In this document: in pieces, positions 54,158 through 61,789 of the stretch | Position numbering within the stretch: position 1 is the stretch's first letter | Layout of the letters: every line of letters starts with the position of its first letter | DNA from: JBEVOS01 sp964563395 | GTDB taxonomy: Bacteria > Pseudomonadota > Alphaproteobacteria > Caulobacterales > Aquidulcibacteraceae | NCBI GenBank assembly: GCA_964563395.1 | Contig: CAZLWK010000013.1 | Span: 1-64,000 of the forward strand | Direction: 5' to 3' | Length of the DNA: 64,000 nucleotides | Made by a program: the position numbers and the translations under genes | Notes under the pieces: generated by a model | What the model saw: the letters and a program-made list of their open reading frames with translations, nothing else | Told to the model about the DNA's origin: nothing | Database searches by the model: none

Positions 54158-54724
54158 ATGCGCATTTTCGTGATGGCGGCGTCGCTCGCCCTGCTTGGCG
54201 CGTGCGCGGAAGAGCCCGCGGGCTGCGCCGCTGAAATTCAAAAACCGCTCGCCTTCGCAAGCGAAGCCGACAGCGTGCTCGTGCGCACGCTCGGCCCGTC
54301 CTGCGACAAGGCGGTTGGCGTTCTCGTGCTGCAATCGGCCGAGAACGAACCGCTCTGGGCCTGGGCCGGCCCGCTCTATCCCACGTTCGGCAATCTGTTC
54401 GAGGCGCGCGCGGGCGATCCTCCGACGCTGGAGACGGCGCGCGCTTTCCTGGAACGCTGGGCCGAGCCGCGCGCGGAACGCACGAGCGCCGCCCCGCCCT
54501 GGCCGGAGAATGCTCCCGAGCCGCCCGGCGGCGCGACCATCACCCTAGACAGGGCGACCTATGAGGACGTGCGCGCGCGCGACCTGCCCATGGCGTGCGT
54601 GCTGACGGGGCTGGCCCGGGAAAGCTGCATCTTCTGGGAACCCGGCGCGGCGGCGGCCGGGCTACTTCTGGAGCGGGACGCGCGCCCTCCGGCTTCGGAC
54701 GCGCCCGACCACGCCCCGCATTGA
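54158..54724 (+). CDS. Putative lipoprotein of unknown function
   Basis: A 188-residue protein starting directly after the patatin stop (TGAATG). Signal peptide with lipobox LGAC (Cys16), then a cysteine pair region (GCAAEIQ; GPSCDK; ACVLTG; ESCIFW). No family is recognised. Co-transcription with the phospholipase is likely. Cysteine content suggests disulfide bonds in the periplasm. Confidence 0.7.
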   Translation: MRIFVMAASLALLGACAEEPAGCAAEIQKPLAFASEADSVLVRTLGPSCDKAVGVLVLQSAENEPLWAWAGPLYPTFGNLFEARAGDPPTLETARAFLERWAEPRAERTSAAPPWPENAPEPPGGATITLDRATYEDVRARDLPMACVLTGLARESCIFWEPGAAAAGLLLERDARPPASDAPDHAPH

Positions 54725-54758
54725 CGATTCAGCAAGCGATTGTGCGTTTGATGCGGGG

Positions 54759-54804
54759 AAGGACCTTTGCGCGGACGCAAATCGCGCTTATTTCAGCGGT
54801 CCTT
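54759..54804 (+). ncRNA. Structured RNA leader, nested stems
   Basis: AAGGACC (54759-54765) pairs with GGTCCTT (54798-54804). Immediately inside it, TTTGCG (54766-54771), loop CGGA, and CGCAAA (54776-54781) form a second perfect stem. It is followed by 13 bases to the Shine-Dalgarno of a 22-codon ORF. Together with the terminator at 54924 this looks like a discrete transcript. Pairings are seen directly; the transcript is inferred. Confidence 0.5.
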
Positions 54805-54830
54805 GTTCAACTTTAGAAAGGAGGTGACCA

Positions 54831-54899
54831 GTGTCTCATTGTCTCCCAGAGGGGTGTGCGCAGAGAAACGGGAACCTCCTTGTGGGGCCCTCCTCTTAA
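54831..54899 (+). CDS. 22-residue small ORF with very strong SD and an internal anti-SD
   Basis: GTG start six bases after GGAGG; upstream AAAGGAGGTGA is nearly a full match to the 16S anti-Shine-Dalgarno. The encoded peptide starts SHCLPEGCAQRNGNL and ends GPSS before TAA; it has two cysteines and no hydrophobic segment. Within its codons ACCTCCTT (54874-54881) is the exact complement of AAGGAGGT (54818-54825), and a second CCTCC lies at 54889. It could be a leader peptide or the RNA could work as an anti-SD RNA. No gene follows on this strand. Confidence 0.5.
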   Translation: MSHCLPEGCAQRNGNLLVGPSS

Positions 54900-54923
54900 G
54901 GCCGCCCCGCGGTCCGACAATGG

Positions 54924-54953
54924 AAAGGCCGTTCCCGAAAGGGGGCGGCCTTT
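54924..54953. terminator. Strong terminator with GAAA tetraloop, bidirectional
   Basis: AAAGGCCG pairs with CGGCCTTT, two T-G wobbles, and CCC pairs with GGG around a GAAA tetraloop, giving a 13-bp stem. On the plus strand CGTCGTTTT follows, on the minus strand it lies eight bases beyond the spmX stop. It can end both the small transcript and the spmX mRNA. Confidence 0.8.
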
Positions 54954-54960
54954 CGTCGTT

Positions 54961-55923
54961 TTAGGCGCCGGCCTTGGCGGCGCGCACATAGGACGCAAGC
55001 GCCAGCGCGCAGGCGGCGAGGCCCGGCGCGATAAAGGCGAGCGCGGCGACGGCCTCGCCCGCGGCGCGGGCCGATACCGCCATCGAGCCGCCAACGCCCA
55101 CCAGCGCGACGCCAAGCGCCATCAGACAGGCTTGCGCGAACGTTTCGCTCAGCACGCGCGCGGGCGGGCGCTTGGCGCGGCGCGCATCGGTGAAGATCTG
55201 GCGCGCGGCGGGGCGCGCTTGCGCAACGCTCGGCTCCGGCTCGGCCTCTTGGGCGGGCGCGGGCGGTCCGGCGAGCACTTCGGTGAGCACCAAGGCGGTG
55301 CGGGGCCCGGCGCGCAGAATGTCGCCAAGGCGCTGGGCCTCCTCCTCGGGCGTGCGCGGCTGGGGCGCGGCGCTCAGAGGCGGAGCGACGGCGAAATCGC
55401 GCGAAGCGGAAAGAATGGCGGCGGCGTGATCCTTCTGCGCGCGCACATGCGCGCTCGGCGCCGGCGCGACCGGCGCACCGCGCAGGAACAGCGCCTTCTC
55501 CGCCGCGCGGCGACAGATCAGGAGATCGTAAATCTCGCTCTCGCCGCTCACCGCGCTCTTGCGCCAGGCATCCATCGCCAAGGCGGCGGCGATCATGTGG
55601 CCCGCGTTCACCTTGCGCAGCACATCGCTCGTTTCGAACGCGGGAACGCCCACCGAGAAGCAAAAGGACACGAGCGCATCGAATTGCGCCTGGCTGATCG
55701 GCATGGTGACTTTTGCGTTCACGAAACGCTCGAAGGGCGCAAGATCGAGCGCGAGTTGGCGCTCGGCCTCCTCCGCGCTCATCGGCGCCTCGGGCGCGGC
55801 CATGCGCACATGGCCATAACCGATCACCCAGCCGCCCTCGTGCAGCGCTTCGGCCTCGGCGCGGAAGCCCTCGAACGTCTTGATCAGATCAAGACCCTCT
55901 TGAGAGGTGGCGTGTGTCTGCAT
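54961..55923 (-). CDS. spmX: SpmX-like muramidase-domain polarity protein
   Basis: ATG at 55923 (MQTHATSQEGLDLIKTFEG) is preferred to a TTG further up. The 320-residue protein has a phage-lysozyme (GH24) domain at 1-150, a proline- and alanine-rich middle (about 160-245), and two C-terminal membrane segments near 260-280 and 286-306. This is the architecture of SpmX; RRAAEKALFL ends the domain as I recall for Caulobacter. The lysozyme Glu is kept (FEGFR), but aligned by eye the Asp and Thr of T4 lysozyme are Leu and Val here, so hydrolysis may be lost. SpmX localises and activates the kinase DivJ at the stalked pole. Confidence 0.82.
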   Translation of the reverse strand: MQTHATSQEGLDLIKTFEGFRAEAEALHEGGWVIGYGHVRMAAPEAPMSAEEAERQLALDLAPFERFVNAKVTMPISQAQFDALVSFCFSVGVPAFETSDVLRKVNAGHMIAAALAMDAWRKSAVSGESEIYDLLICRRAAEKALFLRGAPVAPAPSAHVRAQKDHAAAILSASRDFAVAPPLSAAPQPRTPEEEAQRLGDILRAGPRTALVLTEVLAGPPAPAQEAEPEPSVAQARPAARQIFTDARRAKRPPARVLSETFAQACLMALGVALVGVGGSMAVSARAAGEAVAALAFIAPGLAACALALASYVRAAKAGA

Positions 55924-55975
55924 CAGCGGCCCCAAAATACCTGATCGGGCCGTCTCGTTTCGAAGCAGCGAGCGC

Positions 55976-56007
55976 GCCCGGCTCGCCTCTCAAGGCAAGC
56001 GCCGGGC
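55976..56007. terminator. Hairpin between spmX and epoxide hydrolase genes
   Basis: GCCCGGC (55976-55982) pairs with GCCGGGC (56001-56007); inside it GCCT pairs with AGGC around CTCA. Both flanking genes read leftward, so it would end the hydrolase transcript before spmX. No strong T-run. Confidence 0.4.
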
Positions 56008-56066
56008 CAAAAGCTCGCGCAATGGGTGAGTTATGGTTGGCGCGGCGCTAAGGATTTAGCGGACGC

Positions 56067-57215
56067 TCAACCATATCGGATAGCGCGCGCGAAGGCGCGC
56101 ACATCCGCAACGAACGCGTCCGGCTTCTCCATCGCCGCGAAATGACCGCCTTCGGCGAAATCGGTCCAATGGACGACATTGTAAGCGCGCTCCACGAAGG
56201 AGCGCGGCGCCATCGTGAACACGGCTTCGCCGGCGAAATTGGCGAACCCCGTCGGCTTTTCGAGGCGCTGGCCGGCGGCAAGGGAGAAATTTTCCTCAAG
56301 CCGGGCGCGATAATACCAGACGCTGGTCGCGATCGAATCCGTGACCAGATAGATCATAATGTTGGTGAGCAGCTGATCCTTCGAATAGACGCCCTCAAGG
56401 CCGCCATTGCGAATGTCCGACCAGCCGTGGAATTTTTCCAGTATCCATGAGGCAACGCCCACGGGCGAATCCATCAGCGCGTGCGCCAGCGTCTGCGGCT
56501 TGCTCGTCTGCTGCTGAAAATAAGAAGCTTCACGTTGAAACGCCTGCATGGAACGCATCGCCCAGGCGCCCTCCTCCTCGGTCTTCGGCCCGTCGCTTGG
56601 GCGGAAGGCGAGCATGTTGAGATGCGCGGCCACGCATTCGGAATGATCCAGCGCCAGGAACGACGTCACCATCGAGCCCCAATCGCCGCCTTGCGCGAGA
56701 TATTTTGGATAGCCGAGCACGTCGCGCATCAGCACATTGAAAAGCCGCGCGGTGGCGCGCTGGCCGAACGGCTTTTTCGGCTTGCCGGAAAATCCATAGC
56801 CAGGCAGCGAGGGCACGACGAGATCGAACGCATCCTTGGCCTCGCCGCCGAACTTGCTCGGAAAGGCGAGCTTGGGAATCGCCCCCCAGAATTCGTAATG
56901 CGAGCCAGGCCAGCCATGCGTGAGGATGAGCGGGCGCTTGGCGGCGTCGCCCTCGCCGCGCACATGCACGAAATGGATCGGCAGGCCCTCGATCTCGGCC
57001 ACGAATTGGGGATGCTGGTTGAGTTCGGCCTCGCGCGCGCGCCAATCATAGCCGCTGAGCCAATAATCGCACAGCGCGCGCAAAGCGGCGGAATTGGTCC
57101 CATATTCCCAATCCTCGCCCTCGGGCGCGGGAAACCATGGATAGGCGGCCACGCGCGCGCGGATCGCGTCCAGCTTTCCTTGGGGAACATTCACCTGAAA
57201 CGCTTTCGCCGCCAT
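56067..57215 (-). CDS. Epoxide hydrolase-like alpha/beta hydrolase
   Basis: A 382-residue protein with the N-terminal epoxide hydrolase (EHN) region (residues 5-110) and an alpha/beta hydrolase core. The oxyanion motif is LTHGWPGSHYEF (His100), the nucleophile Asp178 lies in QGGDWGSMVT, and the catalytic His is in FAEGGHFAAMEKPD. This is the layout of microsomal-type epoxide hydrolases and of juvenile hormone epoxide hydrolases. Substrate unknown. Confidence 0.93.
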   Translation of the reverse strand: MAAKAFQVNVPQGKLDAIRARVAAYPWFPAPEGEDWEYGTNSAALRALCDYWLSGYDWRAREAELNQHPQFVAEIEGLPIHFVHVRGEGDAAKRPLILTHGWPGSHYEFWGAIPKLAFPSKFGGEAKDAFDLVVPSLPGYGFSGKPKKPFGQRATARLFNVLMRDVLGYPKYLAQGGDWGSMVTSFLALDHSECVAAHLNMLAFRPSDGPKTEEEGAWAMRSMQAFQREASYFQQQTSKPQTLAHALMDSPVGVASWILEKFHGWSDIRNGGLEGVYSKDQLLTNIMIYLVTDSIATSVWYYRARLEENFSLAAGQRLEKPTGFANFAGEAVFTMAPRSFVERAYNVVHWTDFAEGGHFAAMEKPDAFVADVRAFARAIRYG

Positions 57216-57259
57216 CGCGCGCTCTCCCTTGCGGCGCGCACAATGCGCAAGCGGGACCG

Positions 57260-58651
57260 CTACAGCAAGATGAGCGTGGCGAGGCCGAGAAACGAAAGAA
57301 AGCCGACCACGTCCGTCACGAAGGTGACGAACACGGAAGAGGACACGGCCGGGTCAGCCCCGATACGCCGCAGCGTCAAGGGCACAAGGATGCCGGCGAA
57401 GCCCGCGCATGTGAAATTGATGATCACGGCAAGCCCGATGGCGAGCGAAATGCCCGGGCTCTGGAACCATAAGCCGGCGACGATCGCCAAAAGCGCGGCG
57501 AACAAGAAGCCATTGCTCATGCCGGTCAGCGCTTCGCGCAGAATGTAGCGCGGCGCGTTGGCGGCGGTGAGATCGCGCGAGGCGATCGCGCGCACCGCGA
57601 CGGCGAGCGCCTGCGTGCCCGCATTGCCGCCCATCGAAGCCACGATCGGCATCAAGACGGCCAGCGCGACGATCTGCTCGATCGAGCCCTCGAACGCCGA
57701 GATCACGCTCGAGCCCACGAGCGCCGTGCCGAGATTGACGAGGATCCACGGCGCGCGCGAACGAATGGAGCGCGCGACCGTGTCGCTTTGCGCGGCGTCG
57801 GACACGCCGGCGAGTTTGAGCAAATCCTCCTGGCTCTCCTCGCTGATGACATCGACGATGTCGTCGACCGTCACCATGCCGGTGAGCCGGCCCGCCTCAT
57901 CGACGACCGGCGCCGAAGCGAGGTGATACTTCAAGAAGGCGAGCGCCACCTCTTCCTGGTCCATCTCGGGACGGATCAGGAATTGCGGCGGGCGCATGAT
58001 CGCGGCCATCGGCGTATCGCGCGGCGAGCGCAGCAGCGTGGAGACGGGCGCTGCGCCGACCGGGCGCATCGCCGGATCGACCACGTAGATTTCAAAGAAC
58101 ACGTCCGGCAATTCTTCGGCGTCGGCGCGCAGGCGGTCGATCACCTCGCCGACGGTGGCGCCCTCATGCGCGGCGACATATTCGCGCTGCATGAGGCGGC
58201 CGGCCGTCTCCTCCTCGAAGGAGAGCGCTTCCTCGACGGCCAGACGCACATCCTCCGGCGCCGCGGCGAGCACCTCGTCCAGCATGCTTTCGTCGACGTC
58301 GGCGGCGACGGCGGCGGCGTCGTCGGTGTCGAGTTCACCCAGCGCGCGGCCGACATAATCGGCCGGCAAGAGCGCGAGCACCTCCTCGCGCTTCTCCCAT
58401 GGCAATTCGGCCAGCATCTCGGCGGGAAGTTCTGGACCGATCAGGTGCAGGACGTGGCGCATCGCCTCGCCCGGGAGGTGTTCGAGCACGTCGGCGAGGT
58501 CGGCCGGGTCGAGCCCTTTCAGCAGGCGGCGCAGCAGCGGACCGTCGCGATCCCCCGCCGCGCCGATGACGCGCGCCAGGAATTGGGGATTCTCGCTCGG
58601 CGCCGCGTGGCCGGGCTCGGCGTCGGCGACCGCCTCTTCATCCCTTGTCAT
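57260..58651 (-). CDS. mgtE: Magnesium transporter MgtE
   Basis: A 463-residue transporter: N-terminal superhelical MgtE domain (DPADLADVLEHLPGEAMRHV), tandem CBS domains (MQREYVAAHEGATVGEVIDR; MTVDDIVDVISEESQEDLLK), then five membrane segments with MASMGGNAGTQALAVAVRAI-like pore motif (seen as MPIVASMGGNAGTQALAVAV). Cytoplasmic magnesium gates it through the N-domain and CBS domains. Length is normal. Confidence 0.95.
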   Translation of the reverse strand: MTRDEEAVADAEPGHAAPSENPQFLARVIGAAGDRDGPLLRRLLKGLDPADLADVLEHLPGEAMRHVLHLIGPELPAEMLAELPWEKREEVLALLPADYVGRALGELDTDDAAAVAADVDESMLDEVLAAAPEDVRLAVEEALSFEEETAGRLMQREYVAAHEGATVGEVIDRLRADAEELPDVFFEIYVVDPAMRPVGAAPVSTLLRSPRDTPMAAIMRPPQFLIRPEMDQEEVALAFLKYHLASAPVVDEAGRLTGMVTVDDIVDVISEESQEDLLKLAGVSDAAQSDTVARSIRSRAPWILVNLGTALVGSSVISAFEGSIEQIVALAVLMPIVASMGGNAGTQALAVAVRAIASRDLTAANAPRYILREALTGMSNGFLFAALLAIVAGLWFQSPGISLAIGLAVIINFTCAGFAGILVPLTLRRIGADPAVSSSVFVTFVTDVVGFLSFLGLATLILL

Positions 58652-58792
58652 CGGCGCCTCCGTGACAGGCGGCGCAAAGCTGGCGCGCCGCGCCCGCTCA
58701 AGATACGCGCGCCGTGCCTGCCGAAACCGTCCGAATAGAAAAGGCCAAACGCCGCGTCGCGCGGTGCGTCAACCCCTCGGTGTGATTTTCCC

Positions 58793-59116
58793 TTAAGCCT
58801 GACGGGGCCCAAGCAGGATCAGCAAGGATCCGCCGACGCAGATCGCCGCGCCCAGCGCGTCCCAGCGATCGGGGCGCACGTCTTCGATCCGCCAAAGCCA
58901 AAGCAGGGATGCGAGGATGTAGACGCCGCCATAGGCGGCATAGGCCCGCCCGGCATGGGCGGCCTCCACACGCGTCAGCGCCAAAGCGAACACGATCAAG
59001 CTGGCGATGCCCGGAACGAGCCAGAGCGGCGAGGCGCCGTTGCGCAGCCACGCCCAGAACGCGAAGCACCCCGCGATTTCCGCCAAGGCCGCGATCGCGA
59101 ACCAGAAGAGACTCAC
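58793..59116 (-). CDS. UPF0060/YnfA-family small membrane protein
   Basis: A 107-residue protein with four membrane segments, GTG start preceded by GGGAGA. AALAEIAGCFAFWAWLRNGA at the N-terminus and GRAYAAYGGVYILASLLWLW with DRWDALGAAICVGGSLLILL are the YnfA signature. It is related to the small multidrug resistance family, function not settled. Confidence 0.92.
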   Translation of the reverse strand: MSLFWFAIAALAEIAGCFAFWAWLRNGASPLWLVPGIASLIVFALALTRVEAAHAGRAYAAYGGVYILASLLWLWRIEDVRPDRWDALGAAICVGGSLLILLGPRQA

Positions 59117-59145
59117 GCGTGTCTCCCGCGTCGCGCGGCGCTAAT

Positions 59146-59230
59146 TGGTGCGCTGGAGAGGACTCGAACCTCCACGGTGTTACCCGCTACCACCTCAAGG
59201 TAGTGCGTCTACCAGTTCCGCCACCAGCGC
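59146..59230 (-). tRNA. tRNA-Leu (GAG)
   Basis: Read on the minus strand: acceptor GCGCTGG pairs with CCAGCGC, CCA is encoded (59146-59148). The D-arm contains GGTAGACGC, anticodon stem CTACC/GGTAG with loop TTGAGGT gives anticodon GAG for CUC/CUU codons. A long variable arm (CGGGTAACACCG) and T-loop TTCGAGT are as in leucine tRNAs. Confidence 0.96.
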
Positions 59231-59313
59231 AGAGGCGGGGCAGGTAGCAGATGCGGCACAGCGGGGCAAGCGCGCGGCTTTGCCGGCCGCAGCGCCCGGG
59301 TTAGAAGGGCGTC

Positions 59314-59754
59314 ATGCGCTATCTTCACACCATGGTCCGCGTGAAGGACCTCAACGCCGCCCTCGACTTTTATTGCGCCAAGCTCGGCCTTGAGGAGGTC
59401 TCCCGCTTTGACAATCCCGCCGGGCGCTTCACGCTCGTTTTCCTGGCTGCGCCGGACGACGTGGAAGCCGCGCGGGAGAAGCGCGCGCCCATGGTGGAGC
59501 TCACCCATAATTGGGATCCCGAGGACTATCAGGGCGGACGTAATTTCGGCCATCTCGCCTATGCCGTGGACGACATCTACGCCGTCTGCGATCGCCTCAA
59601 GGCAGGCGGCGTGACGATCAATCGGCCCCCGCGCGACGGACATATGGCGTTCGTGCGCTCGCCCGACGGGATTTCGATCGAATTGCTGCAAAAAGGCGCC
59701 CCGCTCGCCCCGGCCGAACCGTGGGCGAGCATGCCGAATGTCGGCGCCTGGTGA
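59314..59754 (+). CDS. gloA: Lactoylglutathione lyase (glyoxalase I)
   Basis: A 146-residue VOC-fold enzyme. Metal ligands are His5 (RYLHTMVRV), Glu in MVELTHNWD, His in NFGHLAYAVDD and Glu in SIELLQKG. It isomerises the methylglyoxal-glutathione hemithioacetal. The C-terminal tail (PAEPWASMPNVGAW) is typical of alphaproteobacterial homologues. Confidence 0.95.
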   Translation: MRYLHTMVRVKDLNAALDFYCAKLGLEEVSRFDNPAGRFTLVFLAAPDDVEAAREKRAPMVELTHNWDPEDYQGGRNFGHLAYAVDDIYAVCDRLKAGGVTINRPPRDGHMAFVRSPDGISIELLQKGAPLAPAEPWASMPNVGAW

Positions 59755-59757
59755 GCC

Positions 59758-60021
59758 TTACGGAGCCGAAGCTGGGGCCGGTTCGGGCGTGGGCGCAGGC
59801 GGCAGTTCCGGCGCATCGATCTGGGGCGCCTCGATCTTCGGCGCTTCAATGTCAGGCGGATTGATCGTCGGCGCTTCGATCTCGATTTGCTGCGGCGCGT
59901 CGGGGCGGCTCATGCCGCCGCCGGAATAGGCGTAAATGCCGAATGCGATCAGCGCCACAAGAATGATGCCGCCGATGAAGGCGATCCATGGCGTGGACCC
60001 GCCGCTTGAATTGTCAGCCAT
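59758..60021 (-). CDS. Single-pass membrane protein with proline/acidic repeats
   Basis: An 87-residue protein with GGAGG eight bases before ATG. One membrane segment at about 12-31 (WIAFIGGIILVALIAFGIYA), then a periplasmic tail of near-repeats of IEAPxI (IEIEAP, IEAPKI, IEAPQIDAPEL) ending PEPAPASAP. No family recognised. It may be an envelope spacer protein. Confidence 0.75.
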   Translation of the reverse strand: MADNSSGGSTPWIAFIGGIILVALIAFGIYAYSGGGMSRPDAPQQIEIEAPTINPPDIEAPKIEAPQIDAPELPPAPTPEPAPASAP

Positions 60022-60135
60022 AACGCAACCTCCGGGCTTGTCGCGAAAAGGAACGCGGCCTTAAGCCGCCTGTTCCTTAGCCCAGGACGTGGAAACGCCG
60101 CCGACGCGGGTCGACGGCGCTCCCACACGCAATGA

Positions 60136-60163
60136 CGTGGACTTATTTTGGCGTGGACTTATT
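60136..60163. repeat. Short direct repeat at the end of the secreted-domain gene
   Basis: CGTGGACTTATT occurs at 60136-60147 and again at 60152-60163, separated by TTGG. The stop codon of the two-domain secreted protein gene is in the second copy. It may be a replication-slip duplication. Confidence 0.5.
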
Positions 60164-61067
60164 GGCTGGTGAGTTCCGAAACGTGCAGCGTCGATTGCTG
60201 CAGTGCGCCTTCAGCATAGGTGCCGACCCAGATGTCGTATTGCCCCGATCCTGGCTGATCGAAGCGGATCATCGGATTGAGGCCGGCCTCGCCGCCATCG
60301 TCATCGCAATACCAATCGCCGTTCGGACCATTGACGACGAGCGTGGTGTCGCTCTCGGCCGCCACGGAGAAGATGAGCGGCAACGAACCGCTCGTATATT
60401 GCACGCGATAATCCGGCGCGCTCGCGATCCAGCCGGTGCAGGACGCGCCCTCGATCTGGCTTGCGTCATAGGCGCCGCCGGCTGAAATCGCCACGGTGTG
60501 CGGATCGGGCTGGAAGCCCGCCGATAAGCTCACCTCGCCATAGGCGGGCGTCTGCGACATGTCCGGCCCGGCGCCGCTCGTCGACGGCGCACCGACCTCG
60601 GACACGTTCAGGACGGCGTTCGCCGCCTCCGCGGATTCACCGAAGCGACCGACCCACACCTGATAACGGCCCGAGCGCGGCGCATCATAACGTACGAGCG
60701 GATCGAGATTGCCGGCGCTGTCGTCGTCGCACGAATAAGAACCATCTGGACCGCGCACGACGAGCGTGGTGTCGACGTCCGACGTCACCGAAAAGATCAG
60801 CGGCAACGTATCGCCGGCGCGATAGCGCACGCTGTAATCGGGGCGCGCGGCGATGCTGCCGACGCAGCTGTCATTGATCGCGGTGGCGGCGTCGAGCGGT
60901 CCGCCCGCCTGCACCGTCACGCTATGCGGATCGGGCTGGAAGCCGGTACGCAAACGCACTTGCCCATAGGTGCCGGACGCGCCGGGATTGAGCGATTGCG
61001 CGAGCGCCGGCGTCGCCGCGAGACCGATGAGACAAGCCGCGGCGGCGGCGCGCAGAAAGAGTTTCAT
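60159..61067 (-). CDS. Secreted protein with two tandem PPC-like domains
   Basis: A 302-residue protein with a signal peptide (LFLRAAAAACLIGLAATPAL then AQ). It has two similar domains, about residues 35-160 and 175-300. Each has YGxVxLxxGFQPDPH, a Cys in SC(V/T)G, DYxVxY, LPLIFSV, DTTLVV, then Cys-Asp-Asp-Asp and a final QVWVGRF or DIWVGTY strand. This beta-sandwich pattern resembles pre-peptidase C-terminal (PPC) domains. GGGGAAC precedes ATG. The single-domain paralogue lies directly upstream. Confidence 0.8.
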   Translation of the reverse strand: MKLFLRAAAAACLIGLAATPALAQSLNPGASGTYGQVRLRTGFQPDPHSVTVQAGGPLDAATAINDSCVGSIAARPDYSVRYRAGDTLPLIFSVTSDVDTTLVVRGPDGSYSCDDDSAGNLDPLVRYDAPRSGRYQVWVGRFGESAEAANAVLNVSEVGAPSTSGAGPDMSQTPAYGEVSLSAGFQPDPHTVAISAGGAYDASQIEGASCTGWIASAPDYRVQYTSGSLPLIFSVAAESDTTLVVNGPNGDWYCDDDGGEAGLNPMIRFDQPGSGQYDIWVGTYAEGALQQSTLHVSELTSQ

Positions 61068-61086
61068 GATGTTCCCCAAAACGAAG

Positions 61087-61109
61087 GAGCCCGCGCATCG
61101 CGCGGGCTC
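61087..61109 (-). terminator. Hairpin between the two secreted-domain genes
   Basis: GAGCCCGCGC (61087-61096) is complementary to 61100-61109. On the minus strand TTCGTTTT follows, so it fits an intrinsic terminator of the single-domain gene, though read-through to the two-domain gene is likely. Confidence 0.65.
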
Positions 61110-61114
61110 GTGGG

Positions 61115-61594
61115 CTATTGGCTGGTCACTTCAGAGACATGCAGCGTGGTGCTAAAATTCTGGTTCGAGCCGTACGTGCCGACCCAGACATCATATTGGC
61201 CGGCCATTGGCGTATTGAAACGCACCATCGGATTGAGGCCGTTCGTGCCGCCGTCATCGTCGCAATACCAGCGCCGATCCGGGCCGTTGACGACGAGCGT
61301 GGTGTCGGCGCCGGAGGCCACCGAGAAAATCAGCGGGAACGAGCCGGGCGTGTAATTCACACGATAATCCGGCGCACGCGCGATATAGCCCGTGCACGAA
61401 CCGCCGATCGTCTGCGCGGCGTTGATCGAGCCGCCGGATTGAATGTTCACCTGAAACGGATCGGGCGTGAACCCGGCGCGCAATTGAATCGCCCCATAGG
61501 TGGGGTTTAAACTGAAGTCCTGCGCGCTTGCCGCTCCCCCAACGGCGACCGCGAGCAAAGCCACGGCCGCAAGACCGCGCGATAGCGATTTCAT
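61115..61594 (-). CDS. Secreted protein with one PPC-like domain
   Basis: A 159-residue paralogue of the next gene, start set by AAGGAGGG five bases before ATG. Signal peptide to about residue 24 (ending GAASAQ), then one domain: YGAIQLRAGFTPDPF, GSCTGYIARAPDYRVNY, FPLIFSVASGADTTLVVNGP, YCDDDGGTNGLNPMVRF and YDVWVGTYG. It is most like the second domain of the neighbour. Two cysteines are placed to form one disulfide. Confidence 0.82.
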   Translation of the reverse strand: MKSLSRGLAAVALLAVAVGGAASAQDFSLNPTYGAIQLRAGFTPDPFQVNIQSGGSINAAQTIGGSCTGYIARAPDYRVNYTPGSFPLIFSVASGADTTLVVNGPDRRWYCDDDGGTNGLNPMVRFNTPMAGQYDVWVGTYGSNQNFSTTLHVSEVTSQ

Positions 61595-61789
61595 CCCAAC
61601 CCTCCTTAGAGACGGCGCCCCTGCCTGACGCCTGTGCGCGCCGGCGGAGCGAGACCGATTCCCACCCTCGCGGCGCATGCTGACCGAATAAGGCGAGCGC
61701 CGCCAGCGACGAGGCGGCGACGGGCCGGTCAGTCAGATGAACAATAGGTAATGCAGCGATTCAGGCGAAAGCATGTCGCCGTGCCCGCG

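Noticed and set aside
52718..54334. 538-residue minus-strand open frame opposite the patatin gene
   Set aside because: Antisense shadow with histidine/arginine-rich composition and no domain.
59146..59230. Plus-strand RNA gene or hairpin
   Set aside because: The fold and CCA end only make sense on the minus strand, as tRNA-Leu.
60093..60115. Imperfect GC hairpin left of the secreted-domain genes
   Set aside because: One mismatch and no U-tract; not distinguishable from background.
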